Source: Piliocolobus tephrosceles (taxonomy: Eukaryota > Chordata > Mammalia > Primates > Cercopithecidae). Taken from it: 64,000 bases of DNA. The stretch is from the NCBI RefSeq assembly GCF_002776525.5, contig NC_045438.1, forward strand, positions 144,004,095 to 144,068,094, read 5' to 3'. The notes beneath the pieces are model-generated. The model ran no database searches. It saw only the letters and a program-made list of their open reading frames with translations, and was not told where the DNA came from. Shown here in pieces: positions 52,168-62,833 of this stretch. Within the stretch, counting starts at the first letter, position 1; the number at the start of each line of letters is the position of its first letter. The position numbers and the translations under genes are program-made.

Positions 52168-52599
52168 AGCTCTCGCTGCGTTTCCCCACTCTGCCCACCT
52201 CTCTCATGCTGAATCACATCCACGGTGAGCATTTTGATGGACAAAGTGGCACATCCAGTGGAGCTGTGGCAGATAGATGTGGGGCTCCTGGGAGTAGAGA
52301 CACACACCAACAGCCACACTTTCTGGAAATCTGACATAGTAAATATATGACTGCACCAGGAGTATGTGAAATATCAGACACACACTGCTCATTCACGTTG
52401 CCTTCCGCAGTTTATTTCCTCGCTCCCTTTGCATCTAAACCTTTCTTCTCTCCTAACTTTTTGCCTATAGTCAGACCTGCTGTACCACCTATTTCCCCTT
52501 CCTCTTGAATGTCTTTCCAGTGGCTGGAAAGGTCCCTCTGTGGTTATCTGTTAGAACAATCTCTGTACACAATTCCTCCTAAAAACATCCTTTTTTAAA

Positions 52600-52960
52600 A
52601 AAAGAATTGTGCAGCCATAAAAAAAGAGCAAGATCATGCCCTTTGCAGGGACATGGATGGAGCTGAAGGCCATTAACCTTCATAAACTAATGCAGGAACA
52701 GAAAACCAAATACTGCATGTTCTCACTTGTAAGTGGGAGCTAGATGAGAACATGTGGACACATAGAGGGAAACAACACACACTGGGGCCTATGAGAGGAC
52801 GTAAGGTGGGAGGAGGGAGAGATCAGGAAAAATGACTAATGGATACTTAGGGCGATGAAATAATCTGTGTAACAAACCCCCATGACACACCTTTACGTAT
52901 GTAACCTGCACTTCCTGTGCATGTACCCCTGAACTTAAAAGTTACAAACAAAATTGAACT
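52600..52960 (+). mobile_element. L1 3' end, sense
   Basis: gggacatggatggagctgaa, tgttctcacttgtaagtggg and atgtacccctgaacttaaaa in L1 3' order; truncated copy within the probable GPLD1 3' UTR. Confidence 0.9.
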
Positions 52961-53099
52961 TAACAGATTGGTGGCCCATGCCAATCAATGTATAATAGAA
53001 AGCATAGTATACAGAGAAAAACTGAGGGAGGAAAAATAGTACAGAGAAAAGTATGGGGGTGAGAGATGACCTCACATTCCAAATCACTTGTGACTTAGT

Positions 53100-53315
53100 C
53101 CTTTTTAACTTTTATTTTAGGTTCAGGGGTACATGTGAAGGTTTATCTTTTCTGCTCCTCCCCTCCTCCTACCCCCTTCCCTCCTCAAGTAGACCCTAGT
53201 GTCTGTTGTTTTCTTTGTGCTCGTAAGTTTTTATAACTTAGCTCCCACTTACGAGAACATGCTGTATTTGGATTTCTGTTCCTGTGTCATGTGTTAGTTT
53301 GCTAAGGATGATAGT
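53100..53315 (-). mobile_element. L1 3' end, antisense
   Basis: taggttcaggggtacatgtg, then ctcccacttacgagaacatg; the reverse complement of the same L1 region as 52690-52960. An Alu breaks it at 53316. Confidence 0.88.
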
Positions 53316-53610
53316 CTTTTTTTTTTTTTGAGACGGAGTCTTGCTGTGTTGCCCAGGGTGGAGTACAGTGATGTGATCTCAGCTCACTGCAACCTCCGCT
53401 TCCCAGGTTCGAGTGATTCTCCTGCCTCAGCCTCCCAAGCAGCTGGGACAACAGGTGCAAACACTACGCCCGGCTAATTTTTGTATTTTTTTTAGAGACG
53501 GAGTTTCACCATGTTGGTCAAGCTGGTCTCAAAACTCCTGACCTCAGGTATCTGCCCACCTTGACCTCCCAAAGTGCTGGGATTACATGCATGAGCCACA
53601 GGACCCAGCC
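53316..53610 (-). mobile_element. Alu, antisense
   Basis: T tract to acaggacccagcc; inserted into the antisense L1. Confidence 0.92.
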
Positions 53611-55000
53611 AATAATCCTTTCTTAATAAGGATTAATGCCTTTTCAGCATTTATATAGTGAAGGCCAAATACAAAAACCAAGAATAACACCCTTCTGTGC
53701 CCTCCAATGCTTTTGTAGGGTGGGTTGGTCTAACACCTAAAGAGCCTAGTGACACTGCTTAGTTTTAAGCCATCTCATGAGAGACCTTTGTCGCATTAGA
53801 TTACAACTTGTGCCAAAAGAACTAGAGGAAAAATGTGGCCTGAGCCACAGGCTACTGTAAGGGCTGGAGAGGAAAGCAGGCCTTGGCCTCACTTGTTCCT
53901 GGGCTGTTTTTCATAGGATGGATTTCATTTGCCAGTCCTGCAGTGTGGCACATTTAAGGGAAAGGAATGTATCATAGGGTTTCAGTTGCAGTAAATATTA
54001 GCGGGCATTATCTATAAACAGTAACTAGTTTATTTTGTGTTAAATTGGGAAGAACCTTTCTTCTGCTACTGGTAAGATGATACTAAAAGCAGGAGAAAAT
54101 AACAAATGAGAAGAGCCCGTCTCCTCTCAGCTTCTCTCAAGGCAGAGTAGAGATTGGTGAAAAGGGGACAGGAAGAGGAACCCAGCTGAAGAGTGGGAAG
54201 GTCACAAGAACATCAACAGGCACATCCCTAGAGAGCATCCCTGGGTCACTCTCAGGATGACCTCATTTTTCTTTAAGAGGTACATGTGCTGGCTGCATAG
54301 TAACCTACGGCACAGCAAAAGCACAAGGAAGCGCCATTTGGTTTCATTTAGGTACAATTTTTGGTAGCCCAACCTGTCTGAAGAGTTACTTTTCATTAAA
54401 AGGATGATTATTTTTAAGAGACCGAAATTACTTAGTTGTATTCATTTATGAGTTGAGCAGTTTGGTAGAGCAGACTCTAACACGACACTTCAGTAAAGGG
54501 ATGTTTTTCTCAGTACTGGATCTTTTCATTAGACAGATGCATTTATATAAAGTGTGTTTTTATGCTTCACTAAATGAGGCCTGTGCTTAAACATGACCAT
54601 TATTTACCTCACGATTTACATTTTTCTCAATGCCTGAATACACCCAATAGCAAGCACCAGGTGGAGGTTAAGACCCACAAAAATGGAAGCTTCCTTTCAA
54701 GTTTATAGGACATTTAACCACGCTAACCCCACTGTCAAAAACAATGTAAATTATACTCCTACTGTAAAAGGTCAACTGATACGGCAGGTATGTAAAAAAC
54801 CTGGCATACAGGAAAAAATTAATGCATGACAGTCTATTAATATGCAGGACACATATTATCCTGATATGTGGATTAAATTTTCATTCCACTAAGTATTAAC
54901 TATAGTTTTAAGCATTGATTCTGCTTAATAACTAAAATGTAAAGACCTTACCTTGTAGGGTTATAATTTCTCATTAACATAAATCTGAACTTATACAAGT
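53611..55000. other. Non-coding sequence without recognised repeats
   Basis: Unique AT-rich sequence after the Alu; probably GPLD1 3' UTR. No coding signal on either strand. Confidence 0.6.
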
Positions 55001-55016
55001 TTAATTCAAATTTATC

Positions 55017-55022
55017 TTTATT
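55017..55022 (-). promoter_or_regulatory. Candidate MRS2 poly(A) signal AATAAA
   Basis: Plus-strand tttatt, i.e. AATAAA on the minus strand, followed on that strand by agataaatttg. Earlier alternatives exist (for example near 56428 and 55637). If this one is used, the transcript would overlap the proposed GPLD1 3' end. Confidence 0.3.
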
Positions 55023-55340
55023 TCAAGATATCAGAAGACATTTACATATTTGCATTTTCTGTCTTTCTACTATCTGTGTATATGTAACAGCTTTTCTCAA
55101 GGCTTCAAGATAGGAATTGTTTTATACCTTTGTATCACAGACCTAAGAGATCAAAATTATTTGAAGATGGAGTGGGGACAAAACTGGGGTCTCTGCAGTT
55201 CCTACTCTGTGTACCATCCATTAGCTCACCTCTGTAGGTATTACTAAAGTAATGAGAGTAAGTCCTAAATCCAAAGTGCAACTTTAATATTGCAGTTCCA
55301 AACAGTAAAGCTGTATACAACTCTTGGAATAACTCAGCAA

Positions 55341-55346
55341 AATAAA
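55341..55346 (+). promoter_or_regulatory. Candidate GPLD1 poly(A) signal AATAAA
   Basis: AATAAA about 3.17 kb after the stop; a second copy follows at 55401-55406 with a GT-containing stretch after it (gtgttacgagc). The choice between them cannot be made here. Confidence 0.35.
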
Positions 55347-55400
55347 TAGCTTTTTAATATAAAATTAGTTAGTGCTGCTTATCAGTCTATGTTCATGAAG

Positions 55401-55406
55401 AATAAA
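55401..55406 (+). promoter_or_regulatory. Second candidate GPLD1 poly(A) signal AATAAA
   Basis: AATAAA followed at once by gtgtta; later followed by acctgttgtgcccac, which is plausible as a downstream GU-rich element. Confidence 0.35.
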
Positions 55407-57501
55407 GTGTTACGAGCATCCTCAAATGACACCTGTTGTGCCCACATTTGTTTAGGGGCCTTCCAAAGACAAAGAGGGTACCACACCCTGTACTCGACAT
55501 GCTCGACAGGTGATCTGATTGCTCACTCATGTAACCCAGTGTTTGGTACCCACTTTCAAACAGTAATTAATGTGCTCAGTCCATTTTAGTTCAAAATTTA
55601 AAACCAAGGAACTTCATATATTTTTGGCGTAAGCTGATTTATTATTTATGAGAACTTTAAGAAGACTCCTGCAATCACAAAAGTGGAACTAGTTGACATT
55701 TTGAAATCATACTTGATATAACCACCTTCAGGAATTCTGTAAACCACTAGCAACTTCCCTTTATCAGACTTATGAGGTAGTTACATTATTTTTCCTTTTA
55801 TTGACATGATTCATCAAAAAATTATTTTACCCAAGCTCATAAACTAAGTCAATAAAACTGCAAGGAAAAATGACCAAAATTCTATCTTTTGCCTGATCTT
55901 AGTCAAATCAAATGTTGCCCTCTGGGATTCCAATTCTTCATGTCACAGTTAAGTAGTACTTATTATGTATTTTACAGTGATAAGACCTAAAATAGCAGCA
56001 GTGTGCTCTGAGGTGTGCCAAAAGGGTACCCTGTGAAATCTAAGTATTATCAAATATAATCTTAAAAATCCTAAGAGATTCATAACGCTAGAGGGTGCTG
56101 TATGTTCACACTCCAACAAGCACACCATGACGCATGTTCCTGACCCACAGTGTGGTTGGTGCACAGGGGCCACTGCATGCTCGAGTCTAGCCCAGCCTGT
56201 TCTGTGCCATTCTGTTCTCCAGCTTCCCTCTAATGGCTTCCCATGACCACACACAGGAATGGGGAAACCTTACTTGTACTTCATCTGTTTTCTTCCAAAT
56301 CGGCTATGGGAGTAACATTTTTATTCCTATCAATCACCAAACCACCTGAAAAATGGACTCTTAAACTTCCTCATATGACATCACATTAGGGTAATCATGT
56401 ACCCTCAATATCAGGGTAAGCGTATTTATTTTGTTATTATCACATTTGTAGTGCAAGAGCTGGACACTCTAGAATCTTCCATGCACACTACTTTGGGAGG
56501 CTTAACGTTCTAGTACATAACTGTATTTAACCTCCAGAAAACATTTTAAAAGGTAGGTAGGATGTTAAAGAGGATGGCAGCTTTCAGGCTTACAAATATT
56601 AGCCATTTGTTTTAAACCCCCGTCTCTGTGGAAATGAGAAGATATCACAGTTCTAACATTTACTCACCCTCATGTTGTAGGAAGCTCATCTGTCAGCTTC
56701 TGAGGTGTAGGCGTATAGATTAGCAGGGCAATACACATTTTTCTTTTTGGGGCAGGGCAAGGGTGCTATCTAAAAATCTACTTTAAAAATCAATAAATGG
56801 ACAAAGTGCTACAAAACAGTAACAGAATGGAAATACTTCCTTTCAACTTTACTTCCAAAGGCTCTAATTACAGAGAGCAAAGAAAACTAGTCTCAGGGGT
56901 TGAGAACGTGAAATCTTGATTAGGCATCCATACAATGGTGATATTATTTTTTATTCACCTTTTATTTAAAAAAGGGGGCAAATACAAGAAAATAAGGTTA
57001 TGTCTAAGTTTGGTTTTTAAAGCTCAAACTTCCAGAGTTTGTTGTAAGGTTAATACATAGAATGCTAGCTTTTTAGTCACCTGAGAATCAGGAAATTCAT
57101 CTGAACATAATTCCCTATACTAAGACCTATAGCTACCTATGGGCTTGTCAAGTTCCTATGCTTCATTCAGCATGAAATTGCACTTTTCTTGATATGTATA
57201 AATTAAATAAACTCTATACAACTGTCTGTGCTTGTGTTACCTCTTACCACATCTATAAAAACAGCATTTAAAGTTTGTAGGAAATAGAATTTTGGCCTTT
57301 TACAAAGCAAATAACTTTGTTTCTTTAACTCAGAATTCTGGAAATGCAATCCAGTTCTGGTATTGTGACTGCCAAAATATTTTTGTTTTCAAACATTAAT
57401 TTTTTTCAAGTGTATGACTCTATACAAGAAAACAATAAAAACAGTATCAGAAGTTTCCTGTGACTACCATAAGAAAAACTTCAGTATCCACGGGGCTGTT
57501 C

Positions 57502-57612
57502 CTAACGGTTTGTTAGGATGCTCCTTCCTGATCCAAGTCCATCCAGCCTGAGGCTGTTTTTCAATTCCATGCTTCTATCTGCCAGAAGAGTCTTTTTAGG
57601 TAAAGAGGCCAT
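57502..57612 (-). CDS. MRS2: MRS2 terminal coding exon (residues 408-443, stop TAG)
   Basis: 111 nt including TAG at 57504-57502. Reads MASLPKKTLLADRSMELKNS then LRLDGLGSGRSILTNR. Basic matrix-side tail. Acceptor atttag. Confidence 0.95.
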   Translation of the reverse strand: MASLPKKTLLADRSMELKNSLRLDGLGSGRSILTNR

Positions 57613-59558
57613 CTAAATAAAGCAGAAATATTAATTTTAGTATCTTTTTAAAAGAAAAGTCACTAGTAAAATGATATATTACGTAACTACTCAATGAAGA
57701 AAGGACTATAAGCAGTATCAGTGTCTTAAGTATTTATTCCAGTGGTGTCTTCAAGTACAAAGAAAATGGAGGTGAGTTTTCTATCTTTTCTTATGAAAAC
57801 ATTATACATGTTTCCTATATTTCCATTTGGTTATGACAGAACCTTACACCAGAATTACTAACATCTGTTTAAATGTATGTTTGTCAGAGAGTTCTACAGA
57901 AATTATATTTCTAACGTATTTATTGCTAGTAAGTGCTTTACACATATTATCTCAATTCTTCCCATAACCCTATGAAGCAGGTAATACCGACTTAACAGAC
58001 AGATAAGGAAACTGAGGGAGGTTTGAGAAAGCAACTTGCAAGGGTCATAGTGCCTGTGACAACTTAAGCCCAGGCGCTCTGACTTCAGGGCCCATGACCA
58101 TAACCCTTCCGCAGTACTGCTGTGAACCATATCCTTCATACCATAGGAGGCAATGGAGCTTCCAGCTGTCGTCCAAGGAATGAAAGCAGGCGCCTCCAGA
58201 TGAGGCCACTTCCCATGAACATAATCCCTGTAATCAGCCAAAAAATTCTGTGGTCCTAAAAGAGAACACACAGTTCATTTCAATCGCAAAATGTAAGGTT
58301 CCTTAGAAGATTCCCGGAACTGTTACTGTCCCAGAGTTTGAAAGCCTTATGTTATTTGTACAGCTCTTTCCCATCGAAAGGAACTAAGAAACAAGTGCCT
58401 TGATACCCACAAAATAAATCAGAAGAGCATGATTTAAAAGGTTTTAAATATTTTAAAATCATCTATATGCCAAATGTACTGCTTTTACTTTGTGTTTCTT
58501 TCCAGCCTTTGTTATGTGCATACAAATCTTAATAGTCACGATGCTAGAGGACACGCAATTTAAGGTCTTTGCTTATATCCACAGTTCTCAAACTGTGAGC
58601 TGATGTGCCCGGGGCACCACAGCACCTCAGAATATTTTAAAGTTTCAAGGGAAATAACACAAAAGAATCTGTAATATAACAAAGGAAACTTTTTGTCTAT
58701 GGATACTGTGAAAAAATTACTAAGACACTAAGGGCATCGTGATCCAAGAAAGTTTGGGAACCTCAGACTTAGAATAACATTCTTCCTCAACATTTTCAGA
58801 ATGGTAATACTTTTGCAGCACACTGTTTTTAGTTGATGTACAGAATCACAGAATTTAAATGTAATCTCTCACAAGGAAGGAATCACATTTACAGCGATGC
58901 TGTTAGTTGGTTATCATTGGCTCCAGTGATTAAGAGCTCACTTCTTCAAAGACAGCCTGTTACACAACTCATCAGCTATCACTGATGGAGACGCATGTCA
59001 CTTACTGAGCAGAAATCTGCCTCCTTTTTTTGTTGCTCTTCACCAAGGATGCAGTGCAGTGGCGCAATCTTGGCTCACTACAACCTCCGTCTCCCTGATT
59101 CAAGCGATTCTTATGCCTCGGCCTCCCGAGTGGCTGGGATTACAGGTGTGCGGCACCATGCCCACCTAATTTTTGTATTTTTAGTAGAGATGGGGTTTTA
59201 CCATGTTGGTCAGGCTGGTCTCGAACTCCCGACCTAAAATGATCTGCCTGCCCTGGCCTCCCAAAGTGCTGGGATTACAGGCGTGAGTCACTGCGCCCGG
59301 CCAAAACCCCTCAAGTTTTAGAAATAATAATACATTCTCACCTCTTCAAGGGAAGATTCCAAATTCATTCCAAAAGCAACTCCCATTAGTCCAAAGAGCG
59401 AAAGAGAGAAGGTTCCCATGGTCAGCTGTAGATTCAACCTCATCATCACGTTTCGGTGGCTGGAGAGGAGAACACCTATTCAGATTAGAAGGGCCCACTA
59501 ACTATACAGAGCACATTCATCAAATCTACTACAGACCACATGGATGAAACCTACACAT

Positions 59559-59593
<35 letters not shown>

Positions 59594-62500
59594 CTTTAAT
59601 GTAGTAAAGATGTTAATGATGGCATAATTCCTCACAAAATGATATTTCCTTAAAAACTTTATCTTATAATTATTTTATAAAACTTACTGTTTTATATAAT
59701 GCTTTCTTACCTGTCCAGATTGATGAAAATAATACTTTGTGAATCATCAATCAGCACCCTAAGCTCCCGAGCTGCATTGGAGAGATCGTCAGCCAATCGG
59801 TAGTAGTTTTCCAACAGCAACTCCATCTCTTCTGCATGGTCAATCCCAGCACTGCTCTTTTCACTTCAATTAAAAGAGAAAATAATTAACATACCCCAAA
59901 GTATGTATCATATCCTTAGTAACAAAAACTTCCTAAATTAGTATATAGCATTCAGCTACCAGTGGACAAGCTAGCCTTTGTCTTGCCTTTTTTTTTTTTT
60001 TTGAGATGGAGTTTCGCTCTGCTCCCAGGCTGGAATGCAGTGGCGCGATCTCGGCTCACTGCAACCTCTGCCTCCCAGGTTCAAGCAATTCTTCTGCCTC
60101 AGCCTCCCCAGTAGCTGGGACTACAGGCACGTGCCATCACGTCCGGCTAATTTTTGTATTTTCAATAGAGATGGGGTTTCACCATATTGGACAGGCTGGT
60201 CTCAAACTCCTGACCTTGTGATCTGCCCACCTCAGCCTCCCAAAGTGCTGGGATTACAGGCATGAGCCACAGCGTCCGGCTGCCTTTGTCTTTTCTATAG
60301 TTGTGGCCAATCTGTAAGTAGCTATGTCAACTGATCCTAAACACTTTACAGATTGAGGACAGAGGTTCCATCCTTATGTAGACTAGTTGGTGTCACTGTA
60401 TTACATGGCCCCAATCCAAGAGATTTTTATGTGGATACATGCTGCCAATAACAGGAAAATCCAGATATGTGAATGCAGATGAATTAGTGCAAATCCAGTA
60501 CCACTGTCGGGTAAAAGAAAATCCACAACTAAAAATATCAAGACCATTTCCTTTTGAGGTGTGTGTTCCTTTTGAGGTGTGTCCATAATGTGATTTCATA
60601 TAAAGAAAATGTTTTTGAATGATATCAATAACCACTTTGCTCCCCTACCCTACCAGGAAGGATAAGGAGGAACGAAGTCCTCTGAAGAGGTCCTTGTTTC
60701 ATAAAGCATATTAGAGACAGGCGGAAAGACTGGCCTAAGCAGAGCAAACGGGAGTTTCTGCTACCATACCTATCTGCTGTCTACCAAATGTTATATCGCC
60801 CCCTTTATCTTATTATTTCCTTATCAGGATATAAATAACCAATTTTTCAAAGTGCTTTAAGAAAATCTGTACAGACTGTGGAAACTACACTCATTACAAA
60901 GGTGTATTAATTTCTGATATTGCTCTAGAAAGACAGAAACAAAATATTTGGGTATTTAAAAGTAAACACTTAGCTGGAGTGTGCACAAGAAGCATAAACA
61001 ATTTCTCAATTCATAAAAGACAAAAGGTTTATAACATTTTCATGAGACTGAACTTACATAATTCATGTTAAATGCTGCACTCATGTATTTACCCTACTTG
61101 TTCCCTCCCCCATGTAAATGTCTCTCTCACTTTGCTTCCTAGGTAAGTTATTTTGGTAGATGTATGTGCCAATCTGGTGGTCAGTCCCTTGAATATAAAG
61201 GTAACTGTGTTTATATTCACTGCACGTCAGCAGTGTTGGGTATGCAGTATGCATACTCATATAATTACATTGAATTAGATACGATATTCTATCTGGGGAA
61301 ATTATCTGGAAACTGGGGATGAAAATCTCTATATTCTCTAGTCCAGAAAAATGTTATATTCTGTAATGAAAAATCACCTTGAAGTGGAAAAGGCAAAATA
61401 TTTAAGGAAATAACAAAGTATAATTATATACTTACAAGACTTGCGGGTCGCTCCATTTTGATAGACAGAGCTCTTCTAGCAACTCTTCCTCATCCAAGAT
61501 CTCCAAAATTGACTCTTTGAAAATTTTAATATCTGTTTCTAACTCTGATAGACTATAAGAATAGATACACAAAAATGATCAATAGAATAAACTTCTAAAA
61601 ACATTTCATAATAGTTTTTAGAGTATCTTATCAAATATATTATCTTATACATTCATGTTAAACAATGACTTATTAAAAAAAAAAAAAGGGTGAGTATTTA
61701 CCAGGCAAATTAAGAATCAATTTGGCCAGGAGTGGTGTCACGCCTGTAATCCTAGCACTTTGGGAGGCCAAGGCAGGAGGACTGCTTGAGCTCAGGAGTT
61801 TGAGACCCTCCTGGACAACACAGTGAGATCTTATCTTACAAAAAAATTCAGAAAATTAGCTGGGCACGGTGGCGTGTGCCTGTAGTCCCAGCTACTTGGG
61901 TGGTGGAGGTGGAAGGATCGCTGAAGCCCAGCAGGTTAAGGCTGCAGTAAGCTGAGACTGCACCACTGCATTCCAGCCTGGGCAACAGAGTGAAACCGTG
62001 TCTCAAAAAAACCCACAAAAAACCCAAACCAAATCTAAATTAATTGGTCAAATTATCAGTGATATAAATTTCCTCATACATTATTTATCTCAGAAACATA
62101 AATTGCTTGTGAATTTAAGATTTTTGGTTTGGGAATTAGTTTTATTCTTAATCAATGTGGCAGTGATAATATAGAACAGACTAGTTACTCTTAACTGATA
62201 AAAACACTCCAATATTTTTGGACAAGAAACTACTGATTCAAGAATTTTAAATGTTAATTATTGAAGGGATTTCGGGAGTACAACTCCTGAGAGCATGTTC
62301 ATTCTATTTATGATACATATAAAATACTGTTATTAAATTCTGGAAGGCATTATGATTTTAAAGAAAAAGAACAACATGGACTTTGAATTTGGATTTAGAT
62401 CTGCCATTTACTAGCCACATAAATTTGGGAAAGTTACTCAAACCTCAGTTTTCTCTCTTCAAAATGAGGACAACATCAACTATTAACTAGGTGATGAGAT

Positions 62501-62833
62501 GAGATCACATACGGAAAAGAGCCTTACATAACATTTCATGCAAAGTATCTTTTCAACAAACATTAGATTGTGTGCTCCTTTTAGCTCAACTTCCCACCCA
62601 GGTTACTTTCATACTTTAAAAAAAGTTATGAAACACAATGTTAATAATTGATTTTAAGATATTTGTCTCCAACTCCCAATGTGATACATCATCCATATTT
62701 ACCTTTTGCCATTCTGTAGTAGAATGTGCAGTTTGCTTCTGTCTACAGAAGAATGTTTGGGGTCCACCAAAGCGTCTAAGGTCTCAAGGATCAGTGGCTG
62801 CAAAATGCTAAGTTTCCCCTGAAGGGTGTTGAT
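57502..62833 (-). CDS. MRS2: MRS2, inner-mitochondrial Mg2+ channel (last six coding exons; 5' part off window)
   Basis: CorA-family magnesium channel of the mitochondrial inner membrane; it works as a pentamer passing Mg2+ into the matrix. Exons in transcription order: 62833-62703, 61552-61436, 59863-59711, 59459-59342, 58255-58142, 57612-57502. They join in phase with GT-AG sites to 744 nt: 247 residues and TAG. With the human length of 443 this is residues 197-443, and the GMN selectivity motif then falls at 360-362 as expected. In order: a helical, coiled-coil-rich matrix part (197 to about 335), first membrane helix ending in FGMN, the acidic loop LESSLEED, second membrane helix (FWLITGIMFMGSGLIW), and a basic tail ending SILTNR. 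The mitochondrial targeting sequence and first about 196 residues are right of the window. Convergent with GPLD1. Confidence 0.96.
57920..58115 (-). mobile_element. MIR, antisense
   Basis: cagataaggaaactgaggga and taagtgctttacacatatta fit the antisense of MIR; ends near the MRS2 exon 58142-58255. Confidence 0.7.
58142..58255 (-). CDS. MRS2: MRS2 exon with second membrane helix (residues 370-407)
   Basis: 114 nt, phase 0. Reads DHRIFWLITGIMFMGSGLIW then RRLLSFLGRQLEAPLPPM. Donor gtatga. Reading through the donor would end at a stop two bases later (ATG GTA TGA), so an unspliced form would lose only the tail. Confidence 0.95.
58582..58765. mobile_element. hAT-like DNA element (MER type), family uncertain
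   Basis: Ends cagttctcaaact and agtttgggaacct are imperfect inverted repeats, as in Charlie-type elements. Confidence 0.5.
59024..59302 (-). mobile_element. Alu, antisense
   Basis: Shortened head (tttttttgttgctcttcacc) to actgcgcccggcc. Confidence 0.88.
59342..59459 (-). CDS. MRS2: MRS2 exon with first membrane helix and GMN motif (residues 330-369)
   Basis: 118 nt. Reads HRNVMMRLNLQLTMGTFSLS then LFGLMGVAFGMNLESSLEE. G-M-N at 360-362 is the signature of CorA/Mrs2 channels and lines the pore mouth. Acceptor ctccag, donor gtgaga. Confidence 0.97.
59562..59591 (+). repeat. Poly(A) run of about 30
   Basis: Uninterrupted A-run with no Alu body beside it, 120 bases below an MRS2 exon. Confidence 0.95.
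59711..59863 (-). CDS. MRS2: MRS2 exon (residues 279-330)
   Basis: 153 nt. Reads EKSSAGIDHAEEMELLLENY then YRLADDLSNAARELRVLIDD and SQSIIFINLD. This is the long stalk helix leading to the membrane, identical to human as far as I recall. Acceptor ttgaag, donor gtaaga. Confidence 0.95.
59987..60281 (-). mobile_element. Alu, antisense
   Basis: gcctttgtctt on both sides (59975 and 60282). Confidence 0.93.
60549..60582 (+). repeat. 17-bp tandem duplication
   Basis: ttccttttgaggtgtgt occurs twice in direct succession. Confidence 0.85.
61436..61552 (-). CDS. MRS2: MRS2 exon (residues 240-279)
   Basis: 117 nt. Reads LSELETDIKIFKESILEILD then EEELLEELCLSKWSDPQV. Strongly acidic, coiled-coil-like. 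Leu replaces the human Val in CVSKW (from memory). Acceptor ttatag, donor gtaagt. Confidence 0.95.
61724..62030 (+). mobile_element. Alu, sense
   Basis: ggccaggagtggtgtcacgc to an a/c-rich tail; old. Confidence 0.88.
62375..62565 (+). mobile_element. MIR, sense
   Basis: ctgccatttactagccacat, gggaaagttactcaaacctc and the tcttcaaaatgaggac part in MIR order. Confidence 0.7.
62703..62833 (-). CDS. MRS2: MRS2 exon (residues 197-240)
   Basis: 131 nt, starting on a codon boundary. Reads INTLQGKLSILQPLILETLD then ALVDPKHSSVDRSKLHILLQ and NGK. Helical matrix segment. Acceptor atctag, donor gtaaat (minus strand). Confidence 0.95.

Larger units (their letters stand above)
52168..55430 (+). other. GPLD1: Probable GPLD1 3' UTR (right limit uncertain)
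   Basis: No further coding exon on this strand follows the TGA. The stretch carries an L1 3' end (52600-52960, +), an L1 3' end (53100-53315, -) interrupted by an Alu, then unique AT-rich sequence. The first good AATAAA signals after the repeats are at 55341-55346 and 55401-55406. A UTR of roughly 3 kb fits my recollection of a long human GPLD1 3' UTR, but the cleavage site is inferred, not seen. Confidence 0.45.
55000..57501 (-). other. MRS2: Probable MRS2 3' UTR (left limit uncertain)
   Basis: About 2.5 kb without Alu, L1 or coding potential, AT-rich, contiguous with the terminal exon. The lack of repeats over this length, in a window where they occur about every kilobase, fits transcribed UTR. 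Minus-strand AATAAA occurs at several points; the leftmost placed here is 55022-55017. Confidence 0.4.
57613..59710 (-). other. MRS2 introns 57613-58141, 58256-59341 and 59460-59710
   Basis: The first holds an antisense MIR ending near 58115. The second holds a hAT-like element (58582-58765) and an Alu (59024-59302). The third has a 31-base A-run at 59562-59591 and is otherwise unique. Confidence 0.7.
59864..62702 (-). other. MRS2 introns 59864-61435 and 61553-62702
   Basis: Each has one Alu (59987-60281 and 61724-62030). 60282-61435 is unique apart from a 17-bp tandem repeat at 60549-60582. 62375-62565 matches a MIR. Confidence 0.7.
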
